Positions 1-5,458 are shown, counted from the stretch's first letter. The stretch: DNA of 5,458 nt from Gemmatimonadales bacterium (GCA_030608825.1 JAUWDL010000116.1:1-5458); one strand, 5' to 3'. Numbers and translations are program-made. Notes: generated from the letters alone by a model not told the origin.

Positions 1-840
1 GCGGGCGCCTGTCATGAAATGGGGATGCCGCTCGCGGACATGCTACGCGGGTATCTCGCCACCGCAGACTCTCCGACGCGCGGGAAGGATCTCCACGTCG
101 GCGGCCTGCAGTACGGTATCGTCGCTCCCGTCAGCATGGTCGGCTCGCTGGCGGCCGTCCTGAACGGATTCGCTCTCGCCTTCAGGAAGCGGGGCGAGCC
201 GCGGGTCGCCCTGACGTGGATCGGCGATGGGGCGACCAAGCACGGTGAGGTGCACGAGGCGCTCAATTTCGCGGCCGTTCAGCGACTGCCGGTCGTCTTC
301 ATCATCCAGAACAACCAGGTCGCCCTCGGCACGAGGTTCCGCCAGCATCATCTGGCCGCCGATTTCAACGGCTGGGGCCGGGCGTACGGCGTCACCCTCC
401 TGGAGGTCGATGGCAACCACGTGCTGGATGTATACGCGGCGTGCCGTCTGGCGACGGAGCGTTGCCGAGCCGGCGAGGGGCCCGTCTTCATGGCGGCTGA
501 GACGTTCCGTATGGGAGGTCACGCGACACACGACGTGCGGGAGGCGCGCCGGATGTTCGACTCCTCTCTCTTCGAGACCTGGGGACGGCGAGATCCAATC
601 GGAGTCTTCGAGGAGTATCTGGCAACCGGTCCCGCGCTTGCCGGCGGCGGAGAATCGGACCCGGCGGCGTGCGAGGCGCTCAATCGGCGGATGCTCGAGG
701 ATGTGGAGCGGGAAGTCATCGCGGAAGTCGACCAGGCCGCCGACGAGGCTCTGGCGAGCCGGACTGCTGGCATGCCGGCCCCGGAGGAGACGAAGACGGA
801 CGTCTACGCGGGTCCATGCGAGGGGCTACGAAAGACATGA
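1..840 (+). CDS. 2-oxoacid dehydrogenase E1 component, alpha subunit (5'-truncated by window edge)
   Basis: Thiamine-diphosphate-dependent alpha subunit of a cytoplasmic 2-oxoacid dehydrogenase complex (pyruvate or branched-chain type), which decarboxylates the 2-oxoacid and passes the acyl group to lipoyl-E2. The frame is open to base 1, and six residues (AGACHE) precede the first Met at 19, so the true start lies upstream. Seen: an ADMLRGYL...PTRGKDLHVGG segment typical of these E1 alphas, then the thiamine-diphosphate motif, GDGATKHGE from base 223 to a paired NN about 30 residues on, with the usual E..N.A....LPVVF between. A GGHATHD segment near 514-534 sits where mitochondrial E1 alphas have the HS.SD phosphorylation loop, followed by a RRDPI..FEEYL block and a C-terminal DVYAG. 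The end looks complete. The stop overlaps the next gene by ATGA. The partner E1 beta gene is not in the window. The subfamily is known; substrate (pyruvate, branched-chain or acetoin) cannot be decided here. Confidence 0.9.
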   Translation, partial: AGACHEMGMPLADMLRGYLATADSPTRGKDLHVGGLQYGIVAPVSMVGSLAAVLNGFALAFRKRGEPRVALTWIGDGATKHGEVHEALNFAAVQRLPVVFIIQNNQVALGTRFRQHHLAADFNGWGRAYGVTLLEVDGNHVLDVYAACRLATERCRAGEGPVFMAAETFRMGGHATHDVREARRMFDSSLFETWGRRDPIGVFEEYLATGPALAGGGESDPAACEALNRRMLEDVEREVIAEVDQAADEALASRTAGMPAPEETKTDVYAGPCEGLRKT

Positions 841-1361
841 GCGGAACGAGTGATCGATTCGAGTGCGAGCTCGAGGTGGAGGGCCGCCTCTATCGTGCGA
901 CGGAGGCATGGAGGGGACCGGAGACGGGATACGGGGTCCTCCATTTCTTCCCCTCCGATGGGGGGGAGGGCGACCGAGGCGACCGGCGGGCCCTTCTCAC
1001 GCCGGAGGTGAGCCTCCGGGACCTGGGGGAATCGAGCCTGCTTCCGCTTTACGACGCGGGACGGCCGCTCACGGAAACGGAGCGTCGCTTCGCGGCTGCG
1101 GACGGTCGCCAGTGGCTGGCGCAGAGCCGCGGGCCGGTATGGGCCGGCCGCTCCGGCGCGGAAGGAGGATCCGGGATCCTTTTCACGAGCCTCGAGGGTG
1201 AGCCGGAGTCGCTGCGTGGAGCCGGCGGACATGTCGGCGAGATGTCCGATGAGGAGCTTTCCGCGCTGTGGAGCGGGGCGGCGCAAAGCCCAGTCGCGGC
1301 GGACGGCTCTGCGAAGGAACCCGACGAGCGGGCTCCGGAGGAGACCGACGAGCCCGCGTGA
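837..1361 (+). CDS. hypothetical protein, apparently with two related halves
   Basis: A 174-residue protein of unknown function. The ATG at 837 was chosen because it makes a 4-base ATGA overlap with the E1 alpha stop and has GAGGGG at 820-825 upstream; the same frame is open further upstream but that part is a shadow of E1 alpha. No signal peptide or membrane segment is visible, so it is probably cytoplasmic. Residues 7-75 and 83-149 look like two copies of one module: F...(D/E)GR.(Y/W).A, a strand GVLHFF or GILFTS followed by GE, then a helix (SLRDLGESSLLPLYDAG versus GEMSDEELSALWSGA). The last 25 residues are an acidic, Ala/Pro/Glu-rich tail, probably disordered. The R.F...DGR.W plus SDEEL..L pattern reminds me of small uncharacterised proteins from Gemmatimonadota-like genomes, but that is recollection only. 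Its place between E1 alpha and a thioredoxin-fold gene suggests co-expression, not a function. Confidence 0.75.
   Translation: MSGTSDRFECELEVEGRLYRATEAWRGPETGYGVLHFFPSDGGEGDRGDRRALLTPEVSLRDLGESSLLPLYDAGRPLTETERRFAAADGRQWLAQSRGPVWAGRSGAEGGSGILFTSLEGEPESLRGAGGHVGEMSDEELSALWSGAAQSPVAADGSAKEPDERAPEETDEPA
1337..1343 (+). promoter_or_regulatory. ribosome binding site for the DsbA-like gene
   Basis: GGAGGAG lies 14 bases before the GTG at 1358, inside the acidic tail of the preceding gene. It is a strong Shine-Dalgarno match with a rather long spacer. It supports the GTG start over the upstream in-frame ATG at 1268, although translational coupling through the GTGA overlap may matter more. Confidence 0.45.
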
Positions 1362-2002
1362 GCGAGCCGACTGATCCTGATCCCGTTCGCGTCTTTGTCT
1401 ACTTCGACTATTCGTGCCCCTACTCCTACCTGGCCGTCACCCTGCTGGAGACAGCGGCATCCGCGATACCGCTGAGGGTTGTCTGGCGGCCCCTGGAGAC
1501 CAGGGCCGAGGTCGGCGCCGAGGGCCTGGCGATAGCCCCTGTCGATGCGCGGTCGGGAGCGGAAGGGGAGGACTCCGCCGATCCCGACTGGTCGGAGCTC
1601 GGCGAGAGGGCCGCCGAGCTGGGCGTGCCCCTGTATCGGCCCGAGAAGTGGCCAGCCACCCGTGCAGCGCTGCAGGCGTCGGAATTCGCTCGAGATCTAT
1701 CCGAGGAGGCCCACCGCAGGATCCACCGAGCGATCTTCCGCGCCCACTTCGTCAGAGGGATGGATATCGGAAGAGTCGATCATCTTCTCCAGCTGGCCAC
1801 GGAGGAAGGGATCGACACCGAAGCGCTGGCGGCGGCGCTGGAAGATGGTCGCTACCTGCAGGAGCTGGCGCGAACGGAGTCCGAGGCGGAGCTATACGGC
1901 GTCCAACAGACACCGGTCTTCCTGTTTGGGCGTTTCAAAGTGGTGGGTGCGGCTCCCACCGAGGTCCTGTTGAAGGCAGCGCGGCGAGCGATTGTCGACT
2001 GA
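1358..2002 (+). CDS. DsbA/FrnE-family thioredoxin-fold protein with a single-cysteine CPYS motif
   Basis: A 214-residue protein of the DsbA family, closest in layout to FrnE-like oxidoreductases and 2-hydroxychromene-2-carboxylate isomerases. The GTG at 1358 overlaps the previous stop (GTGA) and puts the first strand (VRVFVYFDYSCPYSYLA) at residues 10-26, as expected for the family; an upstream ATG at 1268 would add an Arg/Gly-rich stretch that reads as shadow. Seen: YFDYS-CPYS at residues 16-23, a long helical insertion (about 95-175, with HRAIFRAHFVRGMDIG), and the cis-proline TPVF loop at 185-188 followed by FGRFKVVGA and a closing helix. The second active-site cysteine is replaced by Ser23, and Cys20 is the only cysteine in the protein, so an intramolecular disulfide exchange is not possible; a glutathione-dependent isomerase or transferase-like role, or a monothiol role, is more likely. 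No signal peptide, so cytoplasmic. It is the last gene of the unit and stops 8 bases before a convergent gene. Confidence 0.85.
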   Translation: MSEPTDPDPVRVFVYFDYSCPYSYLAVTLLETAASAIPLRVVWRPLETRAEVGAEGLAIAPVDARSGAEGEDSADPDWSELGERAAELGVPLYRPEKWPATRAALQASEFARDLSEEAHRRIHRAIFRAHFVRGMDIGRVDHLLQLATEEGIDTEALAAALEDGRYLQELARTESEAELYGVQQTPVFLFGRFKVVGAAPTEVLLKAARRAIVD

Positions 2003-2010
2003 TGGGAACG

Positions 2011-3057
2011 TCAGGAGAGGTCTCCGCCGCTGAGCTCGGCGCGGGCCGACCGCACAACGGTTGTCAGAGTGTTCCCATCCCTCGGATACGTGGCGAATCC
2101 GAGGCGGCCACGGTCCGACCAGGCACCCCTCCGCGCGAGAAGGCCGACCAGGCGCTGAGCGATCACCCTGGCGCCCTCGGCCGACGTCTCGGGGAGGCCG
2201 ATGGCGAACAGGTCACTCCCATAGCGGCCCACGAGGTCGAACTCGCGCAGGTTGCTCAGCAGAATCCGACCGGCGCGACGGTCCACCTCCACGCCCGCAT
2301 CGAGAAGCAGCAGCGAAAAGGAGCGCTCGAAGCGACGGCATCGCTTCAGCTCCGCTGCCGCTGCCACATCGAAGGCCTCGTGCGGAAAGATCTCGTCGAT
2401 CGGTCGCCCCGAGAGTCCGTCCCCGCTCCCGGCGACCGGCTGAGCATCGCCAACCGGCTGAGCCTCGCTCACCGGCTGAACCTCGCCGACCGGCGGCTCG
2501 GGCGGTGCGACGGTCGGACGCGGAGCGGGAGGCGTGTCTGGCCGGGAACGTCGCTCCTGCGGTCTCGGCAGATCCTGGTGTGGCGGCGTCTCACGCCCGG
2601 TCGGCTCTCGGCTCGAGGGCGGCCGTGGAGGAGGCTCTCCCAGACTCAGGGCATCCTGAAGCGCGTCGTGAAGGGATTCCAGCAGGTGCATCGCTTCATC
2701 GAGGCGTGAAGGCGAGAGGGTTCCCGATTCATCTCGGCGGTCGCGAGCCAAGGGTTCCGGCGCGGCTCGCGGATCGGCCGAGTACACCGATCGGACGTCC
2801 CGGTCGGTGCCGCGAGAGAGGGCGAGATCGAGCTCCAGTTCGGTCTCCTGGCGGTCATCCGTTCCAAGAAGGAGCTCGAGCGAGCGAAGCTGAGACAGCC
2901 CGGCCTCCAGAATGGCGCCCAGCGCGGCGAGCCGGTCGGGATCACGGTCCACCTGGAACCGATGCCACTCCGACACGAGTCTCTGCAGAACGGTGTCGAA
3001 CAGACCGCCTGGCTCGCCGAACTTTCGGGCAAGGGCGGGCGCGACCTCCTGACCCAT
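2011..3057 (-). CDS. protein with degenerate GGDEF domain (GSDLF) and proline-rich linker
   Basis: A 348-residue protein, probably cytoplasmic: no signal peptide or membrane segment is visible. Three parts: a mainly helical N-terminus (1-140; no domain I recognise), a Pro/Arg/Glu-rich linker (about 141-215) with a short QPV-containing tandem repeat, and a C-terminal GGDEF-like domain (about 216-345). In the last part, FPHEAFDVAAAAELKRCRRF matches the opening helix, SFSLLLLDAG the first core strand, GRYGSDLFAIGLPET the signature hairpin, and GFATYPRDGNTLTTVV the end. The signature GG(D/E)EF reads GSDLF at 280-284: the second Gly and the Glu are lost and the usual FK..ND nucleotide/metal segment is missing, so cyclase activity is unlikely. 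REFD at 271-274 sits exactly five residues before it, as in the inhibitory c-di-GMP site of true cyclases. It may therefore be a c-di-GMP receptor or a purely structural regulator. The ATG at 3057 is preceded by GGAG. The gene stands alone, divergent from rnz. Confidence 0.82.
   Translation of the reverse strand: MGQEVAPALARKFGEPGGLFDTVLQRLVSEWHRFQVDRDPDRLAALGAILEAGLSQLRSLELLLGTDDRQETELELDLALSRGTDRDVRSVYSADPRAAPEPLARDRRDESGTLSPSRLDEAMHLLESLHDALQDALSLGEPPPRPPSSREPTGRETPPHQDLPRPQERRSRPDTPPAPRPTVAPPEPPVGEVQPVSEAQPVGDAQPVAGSGDGLSGRPIDEIFPHEAFDVAAAAELKRCRRFERSFSLLLLDAGVEVDRRAGRILLSNLREFDLVGRYGSDLFAIGLPETSAEGARVIAQRLVGLLARRGAWSDRGRLGFATYPRDGNTLTTVVRSARAELSGGDLS
2435..2488 (-). repeat. three tandem 18-bp units coding a QPV-type hexapeptide repeat
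   Basis: Three consecutive 18-base units starting ACCGGCTGA (2435, 2453, 2471) differ from each other at a few positions, and a fourth decayed copy starts at 2489. Read on the minus strand they encode PVSEAQ/PVGDAQ-like hexapeptides in the proline-rich linker of the degenerate GGDEF protein. The length is a multiple of three, so copy-number change would lengthen or shorten the linker without breaking the frame. Confidence 0.75.
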
Positions 3058-3061
3058 GAGT

Positions 3062-3065
3062 CTCC
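3062..3065 (-). promoter_or_regulatory. ribosome binding site for the degenerate GGDEF gene
   Basis: On the minus strand GGAG lies 4 bases before the ATG at 3057. The spacer is short but this is the only Shine-Dalgarno-like element near the first available start in the frame. Confidence 0.4.
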
Positions 3066-3211
3066 GCTCTCTGCTTCTGTTGGTTTCGGGCCGCCAAAGC
3101 CGGGACGGCTACCATCCTCGAAACCTACCCCGTGGCGCGGGATGCCCGAAAGATCCGACCGCGGTAGGTTGCTCGCTGTCGGTCGCAACTGGGCGGCCTC
3201 GACGATCACCT

Positions 3212-3215
3212 GGAG
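3212..3215 (+). promoter_or_regulatory. ribosome binding site that fixes the TTG start of rnz
   Basis: GGAG is followed by a 9-base spacer and the TTG at 3225. An in-frame TAG at 3165-3167 closes the frame upstream, and no ATG, GTG or TTG occurs between that stop and 3225, so this site and TTG start are the best choice. Confidence 0.55.
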
Positions 3216-3224
3216 CGACTCTCC

Positions 3225-4172
3225 TTGCTACGAGCGACCTTTCTGGGCACGGCCTCGGCTCGACCCACGGTACGGCGAAACGTCTCCGCCATCGCGGTGC
3301 AGAGAGAGGGGAGCCTGTTTCTCTTCGACTGCGGCGAAGGCACCCAGAGGCAGATGATGCGCTTCGGCGTCGGGTTCTCCGTCGAGGCGATCTTCGTGAC
3401 GCACCTGCACGCCGACCACTATCTGGGCATCACCGGGCTCCTTCGAACGATGGCGCTGCAGGATCGAACCGAGCCGATAAGCATCTGGGGACCGCCGTCC
3501 AGCAAAGAGAAGCTGGGTCTGGTGGTGGAGCTCGGCGGCGATCGAATCGGCTTCCCGGTGCAGATCGGGGAGCTCGCTCCGGGCGAGGAGATCTCCCAGG
3601 ACGGTTATGCGATCCGCGCTTTCCGGACGAGGCACACCTCCGATTCGATGGGCTTCTCGCTCGAGGAGGACCGCCGGCTGGGCCGCTTCGACGTGGACAA
3701 GGCTCGCGAGATGGGCGTTCCCGAGGGACCGATGTTCGGCGCTCTCCACCGAGGCGATGCTGTGGAGCTTCCCGACGGCCGAGTAGTGCGCCCGGACGAC
3801 GTCGTCGGATCGCCGCGGCCCGGGCGCAAGCTCGTCTATACCGGAGACACCGGACCGGACCAAAGCGTGGTGGACGCGGCCGAAGGAGCCGACCTGTTGA
3901 TTCACGAGTCCACGTTCAGTCTCGACGAGAAGGAGCGGGCACGCCGAACCGGGCACTCGACGGCGGAAGATGCCGCCCGGACGGCGAAGCAGGCGGGTGT
4001 GCGCGAGCTGGTGCTGACGCACGTCAGCGCGCGTTACTCGGAGCAGCCGGAGCAACTGGAGAAAGAGTCGCGCGCCATCTTCCGGCCCAGCCGCGTGGCG
4101 CACGATGGTTTGGTGGTTCAGGTGCCGCTCCAGCCGAACGACGATGCAGCGAAACCGGCGAGTCGAGGGTGA
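3225..4172 (+). CDS. rnz: ribonuclease Z (tRNA 3'-processing endonuclease)
   Basis: A 315-residue metallo-beta-lactamase-fold nuclease that cuts the 3' trailer from precursor tRNAs; cytoplasmic and usually a homodimer. The length fits the short bacterial form (about 300-320 residues). Seen: the family N-terminus LRATFLGTASARPT.RRNVSA, FDCGEGTQRQ at 34-43, the zinc motif THLHADH at 59-65 (His60, His62, Asp64, His65), His137 in RHTSDSMG, the exosite-arm segment GPMFGALHRGD at 168-178 with DGRVVRPDDVVG after it, TGDTGPD with Asp208, HEST at 227-230, GHSTAEDAA at 243-251 and the last ligand His266 in LTHVSARY. All expected metal ligands are present, so it should be active. The start is TTG at 3225, which gives exactly the canonical N-terminus. 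The stop overlaps aroA by GTGA, implying translational coupling; the two products have no obvious metabolic link. Confidence 0.96.
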   Translation: MLRATFLGTASARPTVRRNVSAIAVQREGSLFLFDCGEGTQRQMMRFGVGFSVEAIFVTHLHADHYLGITGLLRTMALQDRTEPISIWGPPSSKEKLGLVVELGGDRIGFPVQIGELAPGEEISQDGYAIRAFRTRHTSDSMGFSLEEDRRLGRFDVDKAREMGVPEGPMFGALHRGDAVELPDGRVVRPDDVVGSPRPGRKLVYTGDTGPDQSVVDAAEGADLLIHESTFSLDEKERARRTGHSTAEDAARTAKQAGVRELVLTHVSARYSEQPEQLEKESRAIFRPSRVAHDGLVVQVPLQPNDDAAKPASRG

Positions 4173-5455
4173 CTTCGATCGAGGTGCCGGGCGACAAATC
4201 GATCTCCCACCGCACCCTGATACTGGCCACCCTCGCCGCCGGCCCGTCGACCGTACAGGGGATTCTGCGCTCCGACGACGTGCATGCCACGGCCGAGGCG
4301 ATGCGCCAGCTCGGCGCGTCGATACGCGAGGAGGGCGACGAAACCCGAATCGCAGGCCAAGTCCAATGGCGGGCTCCGGAGGAAGAGATCGACTGCGGCA
4401 ACAGCGGCACCACGGCTCGGCTGCTTCTCGGCCTGCTGGCCGGCCTCGGCATCCACGCCGTGATTCGGGGTGACACGTCGCTCTCTCGTCGTCCGATGGA
4501 GCGGGTCGTGTACCCGCTGCAGGCGATGGGCGCGAGGATTCGGTATCTGGCGGGTGAGGGGAGGCTTCCCCTCGAGCTCGAGGCTCGCCGCTCGGGCTCT
4601 CTCCGCTCACTCAGGCACCGTCCGCGGATGGCGAGCGCCCAGGTCAAGTCATGCATTCTCCTTGCGGGCTTGGCCGGAGGGACCCGGGTCGAGGTCTTGG
4701 AGGCCCGGGCGACGCGCGACCACACCGAGCGGCTTCTCGAAGCGATGGGAGCGGCCATCGCCGTCGATCGGACCACGGATGGCGGAGCCGTGGTCTCCCT
4801 GGAGCCGGACCGGCAGCCTTCCGAGCTGTCACCCCTGCGCCTCAGGGTGCCGGGTGATTTCTCGTCGGCCGCGTTCCTCCTCGCGGCCGGGTGGCTCGGG
4901 GCGGGAGAGGTCCAGGTTCTACGCGTCGGCTTGAATCCGACGAGGACGGGGCTGCTCGACGTTGCACGCGAGATGGGGGCGCGCTTCGACCTGGCCGAAG
5001 AAGATGTCCAGGCCCGTGAGCCGACTGGCAGGGTGCGGGCGGTCCCATCGCGGCTGCGTGCGTTCCAGGTGGATTCCCGGGTGCTGCCGCACCTGGTGGA
5101 CGAGATCCCTGTCCTGGCCGTCCTGGCCGCCCGGGCCGCCGGGGTCTCGCGAATCCGGGGCGCGGAGGAGCTGCGACTGAAGGAGAGCGACCGGCTCGCC
5201 GTCCTGGCCGGGAATCTCGGGCGCCTTGGCGTCAGGTGTCGGGAGCTCGCCGACGGGCTGGAGATCGAGGGAACCGACGCGCCCCTGGCCGGCCGGGTGC
5301 GATGCGAAGGGGACCACCGGATCGCGATGGCGTTCGGAGCTCTCGGTGCGGCGCCGGGATGCCGGATCTCGGTGGAGGAGGCGTCGTGCGTCTCGATCTC
5401 CTATCCATCCTTCTGGCTGGTTCTGGAGCGTATGTCGGCCTCGGTGGCGGCGTGA
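4169..5455 (+). CDS. aroA: 3-phosphoshikimate 1-carboxyvinyltransferase (EPSP synthase), class II type
   Basis: Sixth step of the shikimate pathway: transfers the enolpyruvyl group of PEP to shikimate-3-phosphate, in the cytoplasm. The protein is 428 residues, full length for the family. The GTG at 4169 overlaps the rnz stop; the frame is open upstream, but that part is an Arg/Gly-rich shadow of rnz. The N-terminus is short, with PGDKSISHR at 7-15 (Lys10, Ser11 and Arg15 being the substrate-binding residues). Also seen: CGNSGTTAR at 76-84 (PEP-binding loop), SRRPM at 106-110, MASAQVKS at 154-161, RDHTE at 183-187, PGDFSSAAF at 228-236, NPTR at 256-259, Asp311 in LVDEIPVLA, LKESDR at 337-342 and GDHRIAMAF at 381-389. 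The four motifs GDK(S/T), SAQ.K, R.H(S/T)E and N.TR that define class II enzymes (Agrobacterium CP4, Bacillus) are all present. The Lys near the C-terminus of E. coli AroA (Lys411) is not conserved here (SISYPSF), as in other class II enzymes. Confidence 0.96.
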   Translation: MTSIEVPGDKSISHRTLILATLAAGPSTVQGILRSDDVHATAEAMRQLGASIREEGDETRIAGQVQWRAPEEEIDCGNSGTTARLLLGLLAGLGIHAVIRGDTSLSRRPMERVVYPLQAMGARIRYLAGEGRLPLELEARRSGSLRSLRHRPRMASAQVKSCILLAGLAGGTRVEVLEARATRDHTERLLEAMGAAIAVDRTTDGGAVVSLEPDRQPSELSPLRLRVPGDFSSAAFLLAAGWLGAGEVQVLRVGLNPTRTGLLDVAREMGARFDLAEEDVQAREPTGRVRAVPSRLRAFQVDSRVLPHLVDEIPVLAVLAARAAGVSRIRGAEELRLKESDRLAVLAGNLGRLGVRCRELADGLEIEGTDAPLAGRVRCEGDHRIAMAFGALGAAPGCRISVEEASCVSISYPSFWLVLERMSASVAA

Positions 5456-5458
5456 GCG
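5452..5458 (+). CDS. possible start of the next gene, cut by the window edge
   Basis: The aroA stop TGA (5453-5455) is embedded in GTGA, so a GTG at 5452 could start another gene with the same 4-base overlap used at 837, 1358 and 4169. Only GTG AGC G can be read, so nothing can be said of the product. In many bacteria aroA is followed by cmk (cytidylate kinase), which is a guess here. Confidence 0.3.

Larger units (their letters stand above)
3058..3224. promoter_or_regulatory. divergent intergenic region between the GGDEF-like gene and rnz
   Basis: This 167-base gap is the only place in the window where two genes point away from each other, so promoters for both the minus-strand gene and the rnz-aroA unit should lie here. 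I see no convincing -35/-10 pair on either strand, no clear operator and no strong hairpin; only a weak GTTGC...GCAAC inverted repeat (3168-3172 and 3185-3189). The rnz ribosome binding site is at its right end and that of the GGDEF-like gene at its left end. Confidence 0.5.

Noticed and set aside
2014..2025. GGAGA-GG-TCTCC inverted repeat at the convergent junction as a terminator
   Set aside because: The loop is only 2 bases, there is no U-tract, and it lies inside the coding end of the GGDEF-like gene.
1414..2709. 431-codon plus-strand frame overlapping the DsbA-like gene and running into the GGDEF-like gene
   Set aside because: It covers two better supported genes in other frames or strands, and its translation is Gly/Arg/Ser-rich and low in complexity.
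2061..3059. Long open frame (332 codons) on the plus strand opposite the GGDEF-like gene
   Set aside because: The translation is Arg/Pro/Ala-rich without recognisable motifs, while the minus strand shows a clear GGDEF-like domain. Long antisense frames are expected at this GC content.
3168..3189. GTTGC...GCAAC inverted repeat before rnz
   Set aside because: A 5-bp stem with a 12-base loop is too weak to call an operator or riboregulator.
3058..3224. Sigma-70-like promoter candidates, such as TTTCGG with TAGGTT on the minus strand
   Set aside because: Matches to the consensus are at about chance level for GC-rich DNA, so no specific promoter was called.
3056..4168. Upstream extension of the aroA frame, which would give a 799-residue protein
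   Set aside because: The first 371 residues are an Arg/Gly-rich shadow of rnz; EPSP synthase homology starts only at the GTG at 4169. It is not a fusion.
3228..4610. 460-codon minus-strand frame opposite rnz and aroA
   Set aside because: Both plus-strand genes have full sets of family motifs, and the antisense translation shows none.

Overview
This is a GC-rich (about two thirds G+C by eye), densely packed bacterial segment with six protein-coding genes and no RNA genes, insertion sequences or CRISPR. I cannot name the organism. The high GC, the start/stop overlaps and the look of the small hypothetical gene would fit an uncultured Gemmatimonadota-like or similar Gram-negative lineage, but that is only an impression.

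Layout. (1) Bases 1-2002, plus strand: the 3' part of a thiamine-diphosphate 2-oxoacid dehydrogenase E1 alpha subunit, then a 174-residue protein of unknown function that looks internally duplicated, then a DsbA/FrnE-like thioredoxin-fold protein with one cysteine instead of CXXC. The three are joined by 4-base ATGA and GTGA overlaps, so they form one transcription and translation unit. (2) Bases 2011-3057, minus strand: a single gene converging on the first group with an 8-base gap. It encodes a helical N-terminus, a proline-rich linker with an 18-bp tandem repeat, and a degenerate GGDEF domain (GSDLF) that keeps an RxxD motif at the inhibitory-site position. (3) Bases 3058-3224: the only sizeable intergenic gap, between divergent genes, presumably carrying both promoters. 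(4) Bases 3225-5455, plus strand: ribonuclease Z (tRNA 3' processing; TTG start) overlapping by GTGA with a complete EPSP synthase (shikimate pathway) that carries all four class II motifs. The aroA stop codon is itself inside a GTGA at the window edge, which suggests another overlapping gene beyond it.

Most of the content is housekeeping: central carbon metabolism, tRNA maturation and aromatic amino acid synthesis. The parts worth a closer look are the degenerate GGDEF protein, the duplicated small protein inside the dehydrogenase operon, and the class II EPSP synthase. I found no convincing new multi-gene system.
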